A stretch of 64,000 nt of DNA from Regnicoccus_A sp014224355 (GTDB taxonomy: Bacteria > Cyanobacteriota > Cyanobacteriia > PCC-6307 > Cyanobiaceae), in the NCBI RefSeq assembly GCF_050920705.1, contig NZ_CP154799.1, forward strand, positions 1,922,001-1,986,000. Reading direction: 5' to 3'. The notes under the pieces were generated by a model. It did no database searches. It had not been told where the DNA came from and saw only the letters and a program-made list of their open reading frames with translations. The position numbers and the translations under genes were made by a program. Shown here piece after piece: positions 49,535 through 57,654 of the stretch (position 1 is its first letter; each line of letters starts with the position of its first letter).

Positions 49535-50602
49535 TCAAGGGCTCGGCCACAGCGGCGATGGGGCTTTGGCGCTGATCTGCCGCAGGGTCTGATCCGGTTT
49601 CGCTGGCGATTCCAGGGGAACCTGGCTGAAGCGGGGCGCCTTCTCCTGACCCAGGCCGGCGGTGAGCAGGCTGAGGGCCTCGCCCTGGCTGAGGTTGGTG
49701 TCGAGCTGGGTGGTCAGCCGCTGCCAGCGTTCGGGCAACTGGGCCCACTGGTCAGGCCGGGTCAGCTCACCCACCAGTTGGCCGATCACCAGCTCCTGCC
49801 TCTTCCGGCGACCCGCTTCGCCCCCTGCCTTGTCGCGGTAGCGCACCAGTTGCTCCACCTGGTCCCCCTTCAGCCGCTGCAGCCCGCCCTGAAGATCAAT
49901 GCTGAAGGCCTGGCTCTTGTCGCTGTAGCGCAGGGGCTGATCCAGGTTCAGCTCCAGCCCGCCCAGGCCGTCGACCAGTTCGCGCAGGGCCGAGCGAGGC
50001 AGCACCACGTAGCGCTCGGGCTGGCCAGGGTCCAGCCCCACCAGCTCGGCCACCGCGCCTGCACTCAGGGCCGCTCCCCCTTGGCGGTACAACGATCCGA
50101 GTGGCTGCAGCTTCTTTCGCCCGGGCAATTTCACGGCCAGTTCCGTGGGAATGGCCAGCACCTGCAGGGGGCCCTCAGGATCCACCCTCACAAGGAGCAG
50201 GCTGTCGCTGTTGGCGGCCCCAGCCGGTGCGGCGCCGTTGGTGGCGGCGGCCAGGCGATCGGCGTCGCTGCCGATCACCAGCACGGTGATCGGACGGCTG
50301 GGGGGATTGGCCAGGGGGGCCTTGTCGCCGCTCTCCACCTCACTGCTCAGCTCCTGATCCGGCGGAGGCCAGAGACCATCGAGCAGGCCCACCGAGATGA
50401 CCAGACCGAGGGCCCCCAGGCCCAGCCCCGCCAGCCACCTCCAGGGACCGCTTCGGGTTCTCCTGGGGCGTGTTCGGGACTGAGGCTTGTCTGCCACGAG
50501 CGGCTTGGCCTGAGGAATCACCTCACTTTGACGCAGCTTCTCCAGAGCCGGAGCCGCGGCCGATAGGTTGAGGAACCCCACGTCCCCGTCGGGTTTCCGC
50601 AT
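49535..50602 (-). CDS. LytR-CpsA-Psr (LCP) family protein
   Basis: A 355-residue protein with a basic cytoplasmic N-terminus (SRTRPRRTRSGPWRWL), one membrane helix (about 54-75) and an extracytoplasmic LCP domain: ITVLVIGSDADRLA, NSDSLLLVRVDPEGPLQVLAIPTELAVKLPG, LVDGLGGLELNLDQPL and LVRYRDKAGGEAGRRKRQELVIGQL, where the Arg and Asp residues bind lipid diphosphate. LCP enzymes attach glycopolymers to the cell wall. Its start codon faces the start of the BciB-like gene on the other strand. Confidence 0.9.
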   Translation of the reverse strand: MRKPDGDVGFLNLSAAAPALEKLRQSEVIPQAKPLVADKPQSRTRPRRTRSGPWRWLAGLGLGALGLVISVGLLDGLWPPPDQELSSEVESGDKAPLANPPSRPITVLVIGSDADRLAAATNGAAPAGAANSDSLLLVRVDPEGPLQVLAIPTELAVKLPGRKKLQPLGSLYRQGGAALSAGAVAELVGLDPGQPERYVVLPRSALRELVDGLGGLELNLDQPLRYSDKSQAFSIDLQGGLQRLKGDQVEQLVRYRDKAGGEAGRRKRQELVIGQLVGELTRPDQWAQLPERWQRLTTQLDTNLSQGEALSLLTAGLGQEKAPRFSQVPLESPAKPDQTLRQISAKAPSPLWPSP

Positions 50603-51846
50603 TGAGCGCCGCTCCCCGTTCAGGCCCCACTCCGGCTGCCGCCTCCGGCTCCGGCAGCCAGCTGGCTCCCCATCAGCGGGCCCGTCCCCTGGCCAAGGGC
50701 AGCCTCAAACCGGCCCGTGACCTTTGCAGCGAGTGCGGCCTGTGCGATACGGGCTGGGTGGCTTACGTGCGCAGTGCCTGTGCCTTCCTCACCCAGAGCT
50801 TCGATCGGATGGAGGAGCGGGCCCATGGCCGCAGCCGTGATCTCGAGAACGACGACGAGCTCTATTTCGGGGTGCATCAGCGCATGTTCAGTGCCCGCCT
50901 GCGGGCACCGATCGAGGGGGCCCAGTGGACCGGCATCGTCAGCCGGATCGGCGTGCGGGCCCTCGAGAGCGGTCTGGTGGATGCCGTGCTGTGCGTGCAG
51001 CAGAGTCCGGACGATCGCTTCACCCCGGTGCCGGTGCTGGCGCGAACACCCGAAGAGGTGCTGGCCGCCAGGGTGAACAAACCCACGCTCTCCCCCAACC
51101 TGGAGGTGCTGCAGCAGCTGCCGGGCAGCGGCATCCGCCGGCTGCTGGCGATCGGAGTGGGCTGCCAGATCCAGGCCCTGCGCGCTGTTCAGGACACCCT
51201 GCCGCTCGACGCTCTCCACGTGCTGGGCATGCCCTGCGTCGACAACGTCAGCCGAAGCGGGCTGCAGACCTTCCTGGAGAGCGCCAGCCGCTCGCCCGAC
51301 ACCGTGGTGCACTACGAGTTCATGCAGGACTTCCGCATCCACTTCCGCCACAGCGACGGCAGCGAGGAAACCGTGCCGTTCTTCGGGCTTGACACCCCCA
51401 ACCTCAAGGGTGTGTTCGCCCCCAGCTGCCTGAGCTGCTTCGACTACACCAACGCCGGCGCCGACCTGGTGGTCGGCTACATGGGCGCCAGCTTCGGCCG
51501 CCAGTGGCTGGTGGTGCGCAACCCGAAGGGCCAGGAGCTGCTGGATCTGGTGGAGGATGAACTCGACGTCGCCCCGGTGACCAGCCACGGGGATCGTCGG
51601 GCCGCCGTGCAGCAGGGAATCGAGGCCTACGACAAGGCCCTGAAACTGCCTCTCTGGCTGGCGGAGCTGGTGGGCTTCTTCGTCAACCGATTCGGTCCCA
51701 AGGGGCTTGAATACGGGCGCTTTTCGATCGATTCCCACTTCACCCGCAACGCCATCTGGGTGAGACGCAACCACCCGGATCAGGCTGATCGCCACATTCC
51801 GGCCTTCGCCAAGGCCATCATCAGCCGATACCGCATGCCTGATTGA
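50602..51846 (+). CDS. F420-hydrogenase-beta-like reductase (BciB/HCAR family)
   Basis: A 414-residue protein with an N-terminal Cys cluster CSECGLCDTGWVAYV, then FrhB-type domains, NKPTLSPNLEVLQQLP, VGCQIQALRAVQ, LGMPCVDNVSRSG and the second Cys site VFAPSCLSCFDYTNAGADLVVGYMG. In cyanobacteria such proteins reduce the 8-vinyl group of divinyl chlorophyllide (BciB) using ferredoxin; plant relatives reduce 7-hydroxymethyl chlorophyll a. The exact substrate cannot be settled by eye. The TTG start at 50602 lies on the same base as the LCP start; a later start is possible. malQ overlaps its stop. Confidence 0.87.
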   Translation: MSAAPRSGPTPAAASGSGSQLAPHQRARPLAKGSLKPARDLCSECGLCDTGWVAYVRSACAFLTQSFDRMEERAHGRSRDLENDDELYFGVHQRMFSARLRAPIEGAQWTGIVSRIGVRALESGLVDAVLCVQQSPDDRFTPVPVLARTPEEVLAARVNKPTLSPNLEVLQQLPGSGIRRLLAIGVGCQIQALRAVQDTLPLDALHVLGMPCVDNVSRSGLQTFLESASRSPDTVVHYEFMQDFRIHFRHSDGSEETVPFFGLDTPNLKGVFAPSCLSCFDYTNAGADLVVGYMGASFGRQWLVVRNPKGQELLDLVEDELDVAPVTSHGDRRAAVQQGIEAYDKALKLPLWLAELVGFFVNRFGPKGLEYGRFSIDSHFTRNAIWVRRNHPDQADRHIPAFAKAIISRYRMPD

Positions 51847-53438
51847 TGCCCGTGCCCAACGGCTCCGACCACGGGTCCTCCATCCGGCAATGCGGCGTGC
51901 TGCTCCACCCCACCGCCCTGCCGGGCACGCCGGGGTGCGGAAGCTTCGGTCTGGAGGCACGCCAATGGATCGACCAGCTGGCCGCCGCCGGCATCGCCGC
52001 CTGGCAGCTGCTGCCCCTGGCCCCCACGGATGGCACCGGCTCCCCCTACAGCTCCCCCAGCGGCTTTGCCCTCAACCCCTGGTTCCTCGATGCCCAGGTG
52101 CTGGTGGATGAAGGGTTCCTGGAGTCGACTGACGCCGACGGTCTGCCGGTGGGCAGCCGCGAGCGGCTTGACCTGGAGGTGGCACCTCAGCGGGCTGCGG
52201 CCCTGGGGCAACGGCTGCTGGAGCGCTGGCCGGCCCAGAGCCCGGAGCACCGGCAGGCCTTCGCCCACTGGTGCAGGCAGGAAAGCGCCTGGCTGCGTGA
52301 CCACTGCCGCTTCATGGTCCTGCGTCAGCGTTTCGCTCAGCAGCCGTGGTGGACCTGGCCAGGGCCCCTGGCGCGGCGTGGCCGCCTGGCCCTGCGCCGG
52401 CTTGATCGCCAGGAAGCGGCTCCTCTGCTCCAGGAAGCCTTGCTGCAATGGCAGCTCCAGAGGCAGTGGCACCATCTGCGCGAGCACGCCAGTGCCTGCG
52501 GCGTGCGCCTGATCGGTGATCTGCCCTTTTATGTGGCCCACGACAGCGCCGATGTCTGGGCGAACCGTCGTTTGTTCTCCGTGCGCCCCGATGGCTCCCT
52601 GCGCGAGCAGAGCGGTGTGCCTCCCGATTACTTCTCCGACACCGGCCAGCTCTGGGGAACTCCGGTTTACCGGTGGAGCCTGCATCGCCTCACCGGCTTC
52701 CGCTGGTGGATGCGGCGGCTGGAGCGCCAGCTGCAGCTGCTGGACCTGCTGCGGCTTGACCATTTTCGCGCGCTGGAGTCGTACTGGAGCGTGCCCGGCC
52801 AGGCCAAAACAGCACAGGAGGGCCACTGGCGCCCGTCCCCCGGCGAGGCCCTGCTGACATGCCTGCAGGCGCGCTGGCGGCGGCAGCGGCCCGTTGATGC
52901 AGGTGCCGCAGCGGCCCTACCCCTGATCGCCGAAGACCTGGGGGTGATCACTCCCGAGGTGGAGGCCCTGCGCGATCGCTTCGCTCTGCCCGGAATGAAG
53001 ATTCTCCAGTTCGCCTTCGACGGCAACGACGACAACTCCTACCTGCCCGCCAATTACGACGGTGACCACTGGGTGGTGTACACCGGAACCCACGACAACG
53101 CCACCTGCATGAGCTGGTGGCAGCAGCTGGAGGAGGACCAGCGTCGCCAGGTGGGCGAGCTGGTGGGAAGCACCGTCGATGCGCCGGGCTGGCAGCTGCT
53201 GGAACTGGCCCTGGGGTCCTCGGCCCAGCTGGCGGTGGTGCCGCTGCAGGACCTGCTTCATCTTGATGACCAGGCCCGCTTCAACACTCCCGGCACCGCA
53301 TCCGGGAACTGGACCTGGCGCCTGAACCAGTCGATCGAGAGTCTTCAGGGTCCACTGGAGGGCCTTCAGACGCTGGCGGAGCGCTACCGGCGCACGGGCA
53401 CCGCTGCGCCCGAGCCGGTGCCCGGCGGCAGCCTGTAA
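51846..53438 (+). CDS. malQ: 4-alpha-glucanotransferase
   Basis: A 530-residue GH77 amylomaltase that moves glucan segments between maltooligosaccharides during glycogen turnover. Motifs: GVLLHPTALPGTPGCGSFG, WQLLPLAPTDGTGSPYSSPSGFALNP, LIGDLPFYVAHDSADVW, LLRLDHFRALESYW (nucleophile Asp), LPLIAEDLGVITPEV (acid/base Glu) and YTGTHDNATCMSWW. The ATG overlaps the stop of the preceding reductase gene. Its last 55 bp overlap the convergent RodZ-like gene. Confidence 0.96.
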   Translation: MPVPNGSDHGSSIRQCGVLLHPTALPGTPGCGSFGLEARQWIDQLAAAGIAAWQLLPLAPTDGTGSPYSSPSGFALNPWFLDAQVLVDEGFLESTDADGLPVGSRERLDLEVAPQRAAALGQRLLERWPAQSPEHRQAFAHWCRQESAWLRDHCRFMVLRQRFAQQPWWTWPGPLARRGRLALRRLDRQEAAPLLQEALLQWQLQRQWHHLREHASACGVRLIGDLPFYVAHDSADVWANRRLFSVRPDGSLREQSGVPPDYFSDTGQLWGTPVYRWSLHRLTGFRWWMRRLERQLQLLDLLRLDHFRALESYWSVPGQAKTAQEGHWRPSPGEALLTCLQARWRRQRPVDAGAAAALPLIAEDLGVITPEVEALRDRFALPGMKILQFAFDGNDDNSYLPANYDGDHWVVYTGTHDNATCMSWWQQLEEDQRRQVGELVGSTVDAPGWQLLELALGSSAQLAVVPLQDLLHLDDQARFNTPGTASGNWTWRLNQSIESLQGPLEGLQTLAERYRRTGTAAPEPVPGGSL

Positions 53439-54316
53439 CGGCCGCCACCGGCGGCCTCTGCGGCCAGGGGCTTGCCGTCCCAGAGCACCGAACCCTCGGC
53501 TGGAGCTGGTTCCAGCCGCAGGCGCAGGGGAGGTTGCAGTTGCAGCACCAGTTGTCCTGTGGCTCCGTTGAGCTCGGTCTTCATCCCGGCCTCACTCTCC
53601 AGACTGATGCGGGTGGGCAGACGGAGCGTGGCCTGCAGGATCCCCGCGGCGGGCCGAGGCTCCACGGGCCCCTCCAGCACCTGCTGCTGTGCCACGCCGC
53701 TGGCCGCCTGGTCCAGGGGCCTGAGATCTGGATAGGCCCGCAGCAGTTCAGCGTTCGGGTCGGGTGCCCGTTGCTCCGCAGCCGGAAGGGGAGGGATCGG
53801 TTTGAGGGCCAGCAGGTTCTCGGCCGCGAGTCGCCGTTGTTGCAGGTTCACGCCGTAGATCAGCGCCAGGGTCAGGCCCCCGTAGAGCACTGTCCCCTGC
53901 CAGGTGGTGAAGACATCGATCGAGCCCGGGGTGAACCGGGAGAGCAGGGCCTGACCTCCGGCAGCTCCGTGCTGGAGAGTTTCGGGCTCGTCAGGCAGGG
54001 CGCCCTCGAGGGAGCCGGCCGGCAGACTGAGGTGCTGCTCCAGCAGCGGCAGCATTGTTCTGAGGTACGCCGGCTCGGGCAGGCGCTCACGCCAACCTCG
54101 CTCCAGAGCTTCGAGCACGGGAGTGCTCACCCGGGTCTCGATCGCCAGCTCCCGCAGGCTCAGTCCCTGGGATTCCCGTTGCTGGCGCAGCAGACGGCCT
54201 GCCTGCAGCAAGGGATCCTCCCGGGGCTCAACCGGCAGGCTGGGCCCCACCTTGCGCCAGGGCCACCAGCTCCAGCGTCTGGAGGGCGTGGTTGGAGGAA
54301 TCCTGGCGGATGGCAT
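53384..54316 (-). CDS. RodZ-like helix-turn-helix membrane protein
   Basis: A 310-residue protein. The HTH_25 domain covers about residues 36-110 (LLQAGRLLRQQRESQGLSLRELAIETRVSTPVLEALERGW, then LPEPAYLRTMLPLLEQHL), a membrane helix lies near 140-160 (TTWQGTVLYGGLTLALIYGV), and a C-terminal periplasmic part has a DUF4115-type beta region. RodZ connects the MreB cytoskeleton to the wall machinery; this cyanobacterial relative may do the same. It is followed on the same strand by none, and preceded by rluB with a 12-bp gap. The 3' end overlaps malQ. Confidence 0.82.
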   Translation of the reverse strand: MPSARIPPTTPSRRWSWWPWRKVGPSLPVEPREDPLLQAGRLLRQQRESQGLSLRELAIETRVSTPVLEALERGWRERLPEPAYLRTMLPLLEQHLSLPAGSLEGALPDEPETLQHGAAGGQALLSRFTPGSIDVFTTWQGTVLYGGLTLALIYGVNLQQRRLAAENLLALKPIPPLPAAEQRAPDPNAELLRAYPDLRPLDQAASGVAQQQVLEGPVEPRPAAGILQATLRLPTRISLESEAGMKTELNGATGQLVLQLQPPLRLRLEPAPAEGSVLWDGKPLAAEAAGGGRYRLPPGTGSGAAVPVRR

Positions 54317-54327
54317 CGATCAGCGGC

Positions 54328-55053
54328 TCAGGTCCGCGGCTCCAGTTCCTTCCATTCTTGAGGGCTGAGGTGGCGCCAGCGTCCCTCCGGCAGCTCACCG
54401 AGCCGCACCGGCCCGATCGCCACCCTCTCGAGATCGCGCACGGGATGGCCCAGCAGCTCGGCGGTACGCCTGATCTGACGGTTTCTGCCCTCGCGCATCT
54501 CCAGCTCGAGCAGGGTGCCCCTGCGGTCGCCCTTCAGCCGCCTGACCCCCACCGGCTGGCTCGGCTGGCCGTCCAGGGACACGCCCCGACTCCAGCGCTC
54601 GAGCACAGCGGTCTGGGGATCTCCGGCCACCCAGACCCGATAGGTCTTGACGTGGCCGAAGCGCGGGTGGGTGAGGCGCAGGGTCAGCGTGCCGTCGTTG
54701 CTGAGCAGCAGGGCCCCGCGGCTCTGGCCATCAAGCCGCCCGACAGGGTGCAGACCGGTGCCCTCGCTCAACTCCTGGGGCAGCAGGTCCAGCACTGTCG
54801 GGCGGCCCTCGGGATCATTGCAGCTGCAGATCACACCCCGAGGCTTGTTGAGCAGCACCGCCAGGGAGGGAGCCGCGACGCTCACCGGGGCTCCGTCGAG
54901 CTCCAGCAGGTCGCCGGTCGGATCAGCCCGGTCCCCCAGCCGCGCCACGGCTCCGTTCACCGTCACCCGTCCCTGCAGGATCAGCTCCTCGGCCCGGCGA
55001 CGGGAGCAGATCCCCGCACCGGCCAGCAGTTTCTGGAGTCGTTGTGCCGTCAT
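54328..55053 (-). CDS. rRNA pseudouridine synthase (RsuA/RluB family)
   Basis: A 241-residue enzyme with an N-terminal S4 domain (RLQKLLAGAGICSRRRAEELILQGRVTVNG) and the pseudouridine synthase core: LLNKPRGVICSC, HPVGRLDGQSRGALLLSNDG (catalytic Asp) and MREGRNRQIRRTAELLGHPV. Members modify 23S rRNA (RluB, RluF) or 16S rRNA (RsuA); the exact site is not readable. It starts 12 bp before the RodZ-like gene and probably shares its transcript. It is divergent from the sigma factor gene. Confidence 0.93.
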   Translation of the reverse strand: MTAQRLQKLLAGAGICSRRRAEELILQGRVTVNGAVARLGDRADPTGDLLELDGAPVSVAAPSLAVLLNKPRGVICSCNDPEGRPTVLDLLPQELSEGTGLHPVGRLDGQSRGALLLSNDGTLTLRLTHPRFGHVKTYRVWVAGDPQTAVLERWSRGVSLDGQPSQPVGVRRLKGDRRGTLLELEMREGRNRQIRRTAELLGHPVRDLERVAIGPVRLGELPEGRWRHLSPQEWKELEPRT

Positions 55054-55165
55054 CGCCGTGGCGCCGGGGCTGGATCTGGATCAGGGCATCAGGCGTCCGG
55101 AGGGGCGCCCCATCCCACCAGTGTTGCCTCAGCCACAACGAAACAGGGGGACGGATCACTCCCGC

Positions 55166-55196
55166 TTGGCGAGAACCCGTGGTCCGGTGGTAATTT
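55166..55196 (+). promoter_or_regulatory. Possible promoter of the sigma factor gene
   Basis: TTGGCG at 55166 and TAATTT at 55191 with a 19-bp spacer, inside the relatively AT-rich part of the 182-bp gap upstream of the sigma gene. The spacer is longer than ideal; treat as a weak candidate. Confidence 0.25.
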
Positions 55197-55235
55197 ACGA
55201 AACACAAAGGTTTCCTAACTCCCCGATTCGGCCCC

Positions 55236-56228
55236 ATGCCCTCCCCCTCCGTGGCCGCCTCAGCCTCCCCCTCGTCCCTGGTGCCTACCGGCGACCTGGT
55301 GCGCTCGTACCTGCGCGACATCGGCCGCGTGCCGCTGCTGACCCATGAGCAGGAGATCACCCTGGGCCGTCAGGTGCAGGAGCTGATGCGCCTGGAGGAA
55401 ACGGAGCAGGAACTGGAGATGCGCGCGGGTGGTGAAAAGCCGAGCGCTGCGGAATGGGCGAAGGCGGCCGGGCTGAGCCCGGCGCTGCTGAAGCGGAAGC
55501 TCTCGAGCGGCAGGCGCGCCAAGGAGCGGATGGTGGCGGCGAACCTGCGGCTGGTGGTGAGCGTGGCGAAGAAGTACACCAAGCGGAACATGGAGCTGCT
55601 GGACCTGATCCAGGAGGGAACGATCGGCCTGGTGCGGGGCGTGGAGAAGTTCGACCCGACGCGGGGCTACAAGTTCAGTACGTATGCGTACTGGTGGATC
55701 CGTCAGGGGATCACGCGGGCGATCGCGGAGAAGAGCCGCACGATCCGTCTGCCGATCCACATCACCGAAACGCTGAACAAGCTGAAGAAGGGCCAGCGTG
55801 AACTGAGCCAGGAGCTGGGGCGGACGCCCTCGCTGAGTGAGCTCTCGGCGTTCGTGGAGCTGCCGGAGGAGGAGGTGAAGGACCTGCTCTGCCGGGCGCG
55901 TCAGCCGGTGAGTCTGGAGACGAAGGTGGGGGACGGTGAGGACACGGAGCTGCTGGACCTGCTGCAGGCGGACGGGACGCTGCCGGCGGAGAGCGTGGAC
56001 GGGGAATGCCTGCGGGGGGACATGCGTGCGCTGCTGGAGCAACTGCCGGAACTGCAGCGGAACGTGCTGACCATGCGCTTCGGCATCAACGGCGAGGAGC
56101 CGATGAGCCTCACCTCGATCGCCCGCACCCTGGGCATGAGCCGCGACAAGACTCGCAACCTGGAGCGACGCGCCCTCGATGGCATCCGCTCCCGCTCCTG
56201 CCGCCTGGAGGGCTATCTGGCCGCCTGA
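55236..56228 (+). CDS. Group 2 RNA polymerase sigma factor (SigA/RpoD-like)
   Basis: A 330-residue sigma-70 factor with region 1.2 (DLVRSYLRDIGRVPLLTHEQEI), region 2 (MVAANLRLVVSVAKKYTKRNMELLDLIQEGTIGLVRGVEKFDP and YKFSTYAYWWIRQGITRAI), region 3 and region 4 (LQRNVLTMRFGIN, then LTSIARTLGMSRDKTRNLERRALD). The lack of region 1.1 and the short length fit the nonessential group 2 factors used for stress, nitrogen or clock responses in cyanobacteria. Codon choice in the central part (about 55430-56040) differs from both ends. A small gene follows 4 bp downstream. Confidence 0.93.
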   Translation: MPSPSVAASASPSSLVPTGDLVRSYLRDIGRVPLLTHEQEITLGRQVQELMRLEETEQELEMRAGGEKPSAAEWAKAAGLSPALLKRKLSSGRRAKERMVAANLRLVVSVAKKYTKRNMELLDLIQEGTIGLVRGVEKFDPTRGYKFSTYAYWWIRQGITRAIAEKSRTIRLPIHITETLNKLKKGQRELSQELGRTPSLSELSAFVELPEEEVKDLLCRARQPVSLETKVGDGEDTELLDLLQADGTLPAESVDGECLRGDMRALLEQLPELQRNVLTMRFGINGEEPMSLTSIARTLGMSRDKTRNLERRALDGIRSRSCRLEGYLAA

Positions 56229-56232
56229 GCCG

Positions 56233-56493
56233 ATGCCCTTTTTCGAGGTTTACTGGCGCGGGCATTGCATCGCCGATGCCGGCGACCTGGAGGAGGCCCT
56301 CGTTTGTTATGCCGAGATCCGTCCCAAGGAGTCGAGCTGGCAAGAGGCCTTCGATCAGGCCCTGGCCGAAGGCGATCCGCTCCCCGTGGTGTGCCGCTAC
56401 CGCTCCTTCGAGGCCTTTCTCGACAACGAGGAGCCGCAGGAGACGATCCCCATCACCGTGGCGATGCTTGAGGCCGCCGGAAGCGAGGCCTGA
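56233..56493 (+). CDS. Small conserved hypothetical protein
   Basis: An 86-residue protein: FFEVYWRGHCIADAGDLEEALVCYAEIRPKESSWQEAFDQALAEGDPLPVVCRYRS, followed by an acidic tail. It looks soluble and mixed alpha/beta. I do not recognise a family, although similar short proteins seem common in Synechococcus. It begins 4 bp after the sigma gene, so co-transcription is likely. It abuts the convergent alkB gene. Confidence 0.7.
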   Translation: MPFFEVYWRGHCIADAGDLEEALVCYAEIRPKESSWQEAFDQALAEGDPLPVVCRYRSFEAFLDNEEPQETIPITVAMLEAAGSEA

Positions 56494-57111
56494 TCAGTCG
56501 CTGGCCGCCTGGGGCCTGATCAGCCGGAACGTGAGGTTCAGGCGTTCCTGGCTCACCCGCCGACGCCGCGGCAAGGAATGCAGCCAGTGCTGCTGGGTCG
56601 GGGGGTCCATCACCAGAAGATCACCGTGGCCCAGCTCCAGGCTGATCGGACGCACACCCTCGGCCTGACGGGCCCGGGGCCTGAGGCGGAAGCTGCGGGT
56701 GGCCCCCAGGCTGAGGGAGGCGATCGGCGCTTGAGGCTCAAGCTCGGCTTCATCGTCGGCATGCCAGCCCATGGCGCCGTCGCCGTCGCGGTAACGGTTG
56801 AGCAGCACCGAGTTGAAGCGCCAGCCCAGGGTGGCCGCAAGGGCCTCACGGATCTGGCGCAGTGGTTCTGACCAGGGCTGGGGCTCATTGGCCAGGCCGC
56901 TGTAGCGGTAGGAGCAACCGGGATCGGCCACCCAGCAGGTGAGCCTGGGCAGAGGGTGGGTGCGGCCGAACAGTGTGATCGACTCCTGGCGCCAGGGGAT
57001 CTCCTGCTGCAACCGGCTCATCTGCCCGCCTGGATCGTCGGCCCACCCAGGCCAGAGGCGAAGGGCCAGGCCAGGGGCCTGCCAGCGTTGGATTTCACCC
57101 GCCGGCTCCAT
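56494..57111 (-). CDS. alkB: AlkB-like Fe(II)/2-oxoglutarate dioxygenase
   Basis: A 205-residue DNA/RNA repair dioxygenase that removes alkyl lesions such as 1-methyladenine by oxidation. The iron ligands are H117 and D119 in GWHADDE and H178 in HWLHSLPRR; the 2-oxoglutarate motif is R190-x-N-x-T-F-R196. The LFGRTHPLPRLTCW and NSVLLNRYRDGDG segments also fit. It is monocistronic-looking, on the same strand as the membrane protein gene upstream. Confidence 0.93.
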   Translation of the reverse strand: MEPAGEIQRWQAPGLALRLWPGWADDPGGQMSRLQQEIPWRQESITLFGRTHPLPRLTCWVADPGCSYRYSGLANEPQPWSEPLRQIREALAATLGWRFNSVLLNRYRDGDGAMGWHADDEAELEPQAPIASLSLGATRSFRLRPRARQAEGVRPISLELGHGDLLVMDPPTQQHWLHSLPRRRRVSQERLNLTFRLIRPQAASD

Positions 57112-57124
57112 CCTGACGACGGCC

Positions 57125-57592
57125 TCAGAAGAACTGATCGAAATTGTCGAAGTCCACGGCCTTGAAGCTGCCGTCCTGGACCTGACGCATCAGCCCTTCC
57201 AGCTGCACCCAGAGGGCGCCACCGGTGAGCAGGGAGAGCAACAGGGCCACCAGCAGGGCCGTACCGCCAGCGAAGCCGAACACCTGCAGGCTGCCACCGA
57301 TGAACAGCGTCACCCCAAGGATCAGCCCTGTGTAGGCCGCCACGGTCTCGACCACGGCCAGGGGAAGCAGGTTGAGTCGGTCCTGCTTCCAGCCGTCGAG
57401 TCGGTTCTGGACCAGCCGCGAGAAGGTCAGACCGCAGAGGATCGCGATCACCAGGCCCACCCCGGCCAGGAAGAAGGGGGGCTGCCCCACCGGCACGTAC
57501 TCGAGCAGGAGGTCGGTGCCATCGAAATCGGCGAAGGAACCACTGGCGTACCCCTGGGTCAAGGCCTCGGAACCGGTGGGATCGCTGATCAC
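57125..57592 (-). CDS. Unassigned conserved membrane protein
   Basis: A 155-residue protein with three or four hydrophobic segments (FFLAGVGLVIAILCGLTF, AYTGLILGVTLFIGG, GGTALLVALLLSLLTGGAL). The N-terminal 30 residues are soluble and acidic, and the C-terminus ends in a short acidic/aromatic tail (KAVDFDNFDQFF). The frame is well kept and codon use fits the neighbours, so it is likely real. I do not recognise a family. It lies 13 bp upstream of alkB on the same strand. Confidence 0.75.
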   Translation of the reverse strand: MISDPTGSEALTQGYASGSFADFDGTDLLLEYVPVGQPPFFLAGVGLVIAILCGLTFSRLVQNRLDGWKQDRLNLLPLAVVETVAAYTGLILGVTLFIGGSLQVFGFAGGTALLVALLLSLLTGGALWVQLEGLMRQVQDGSFKAVDFDNFDQFF

Positions 57593-57654
57593 GGGAACGG
57601 AGCCATCAGGGAGACGCTGACCCTAGCGATCGAAAGGGAGTGCCTCGATCCTGC

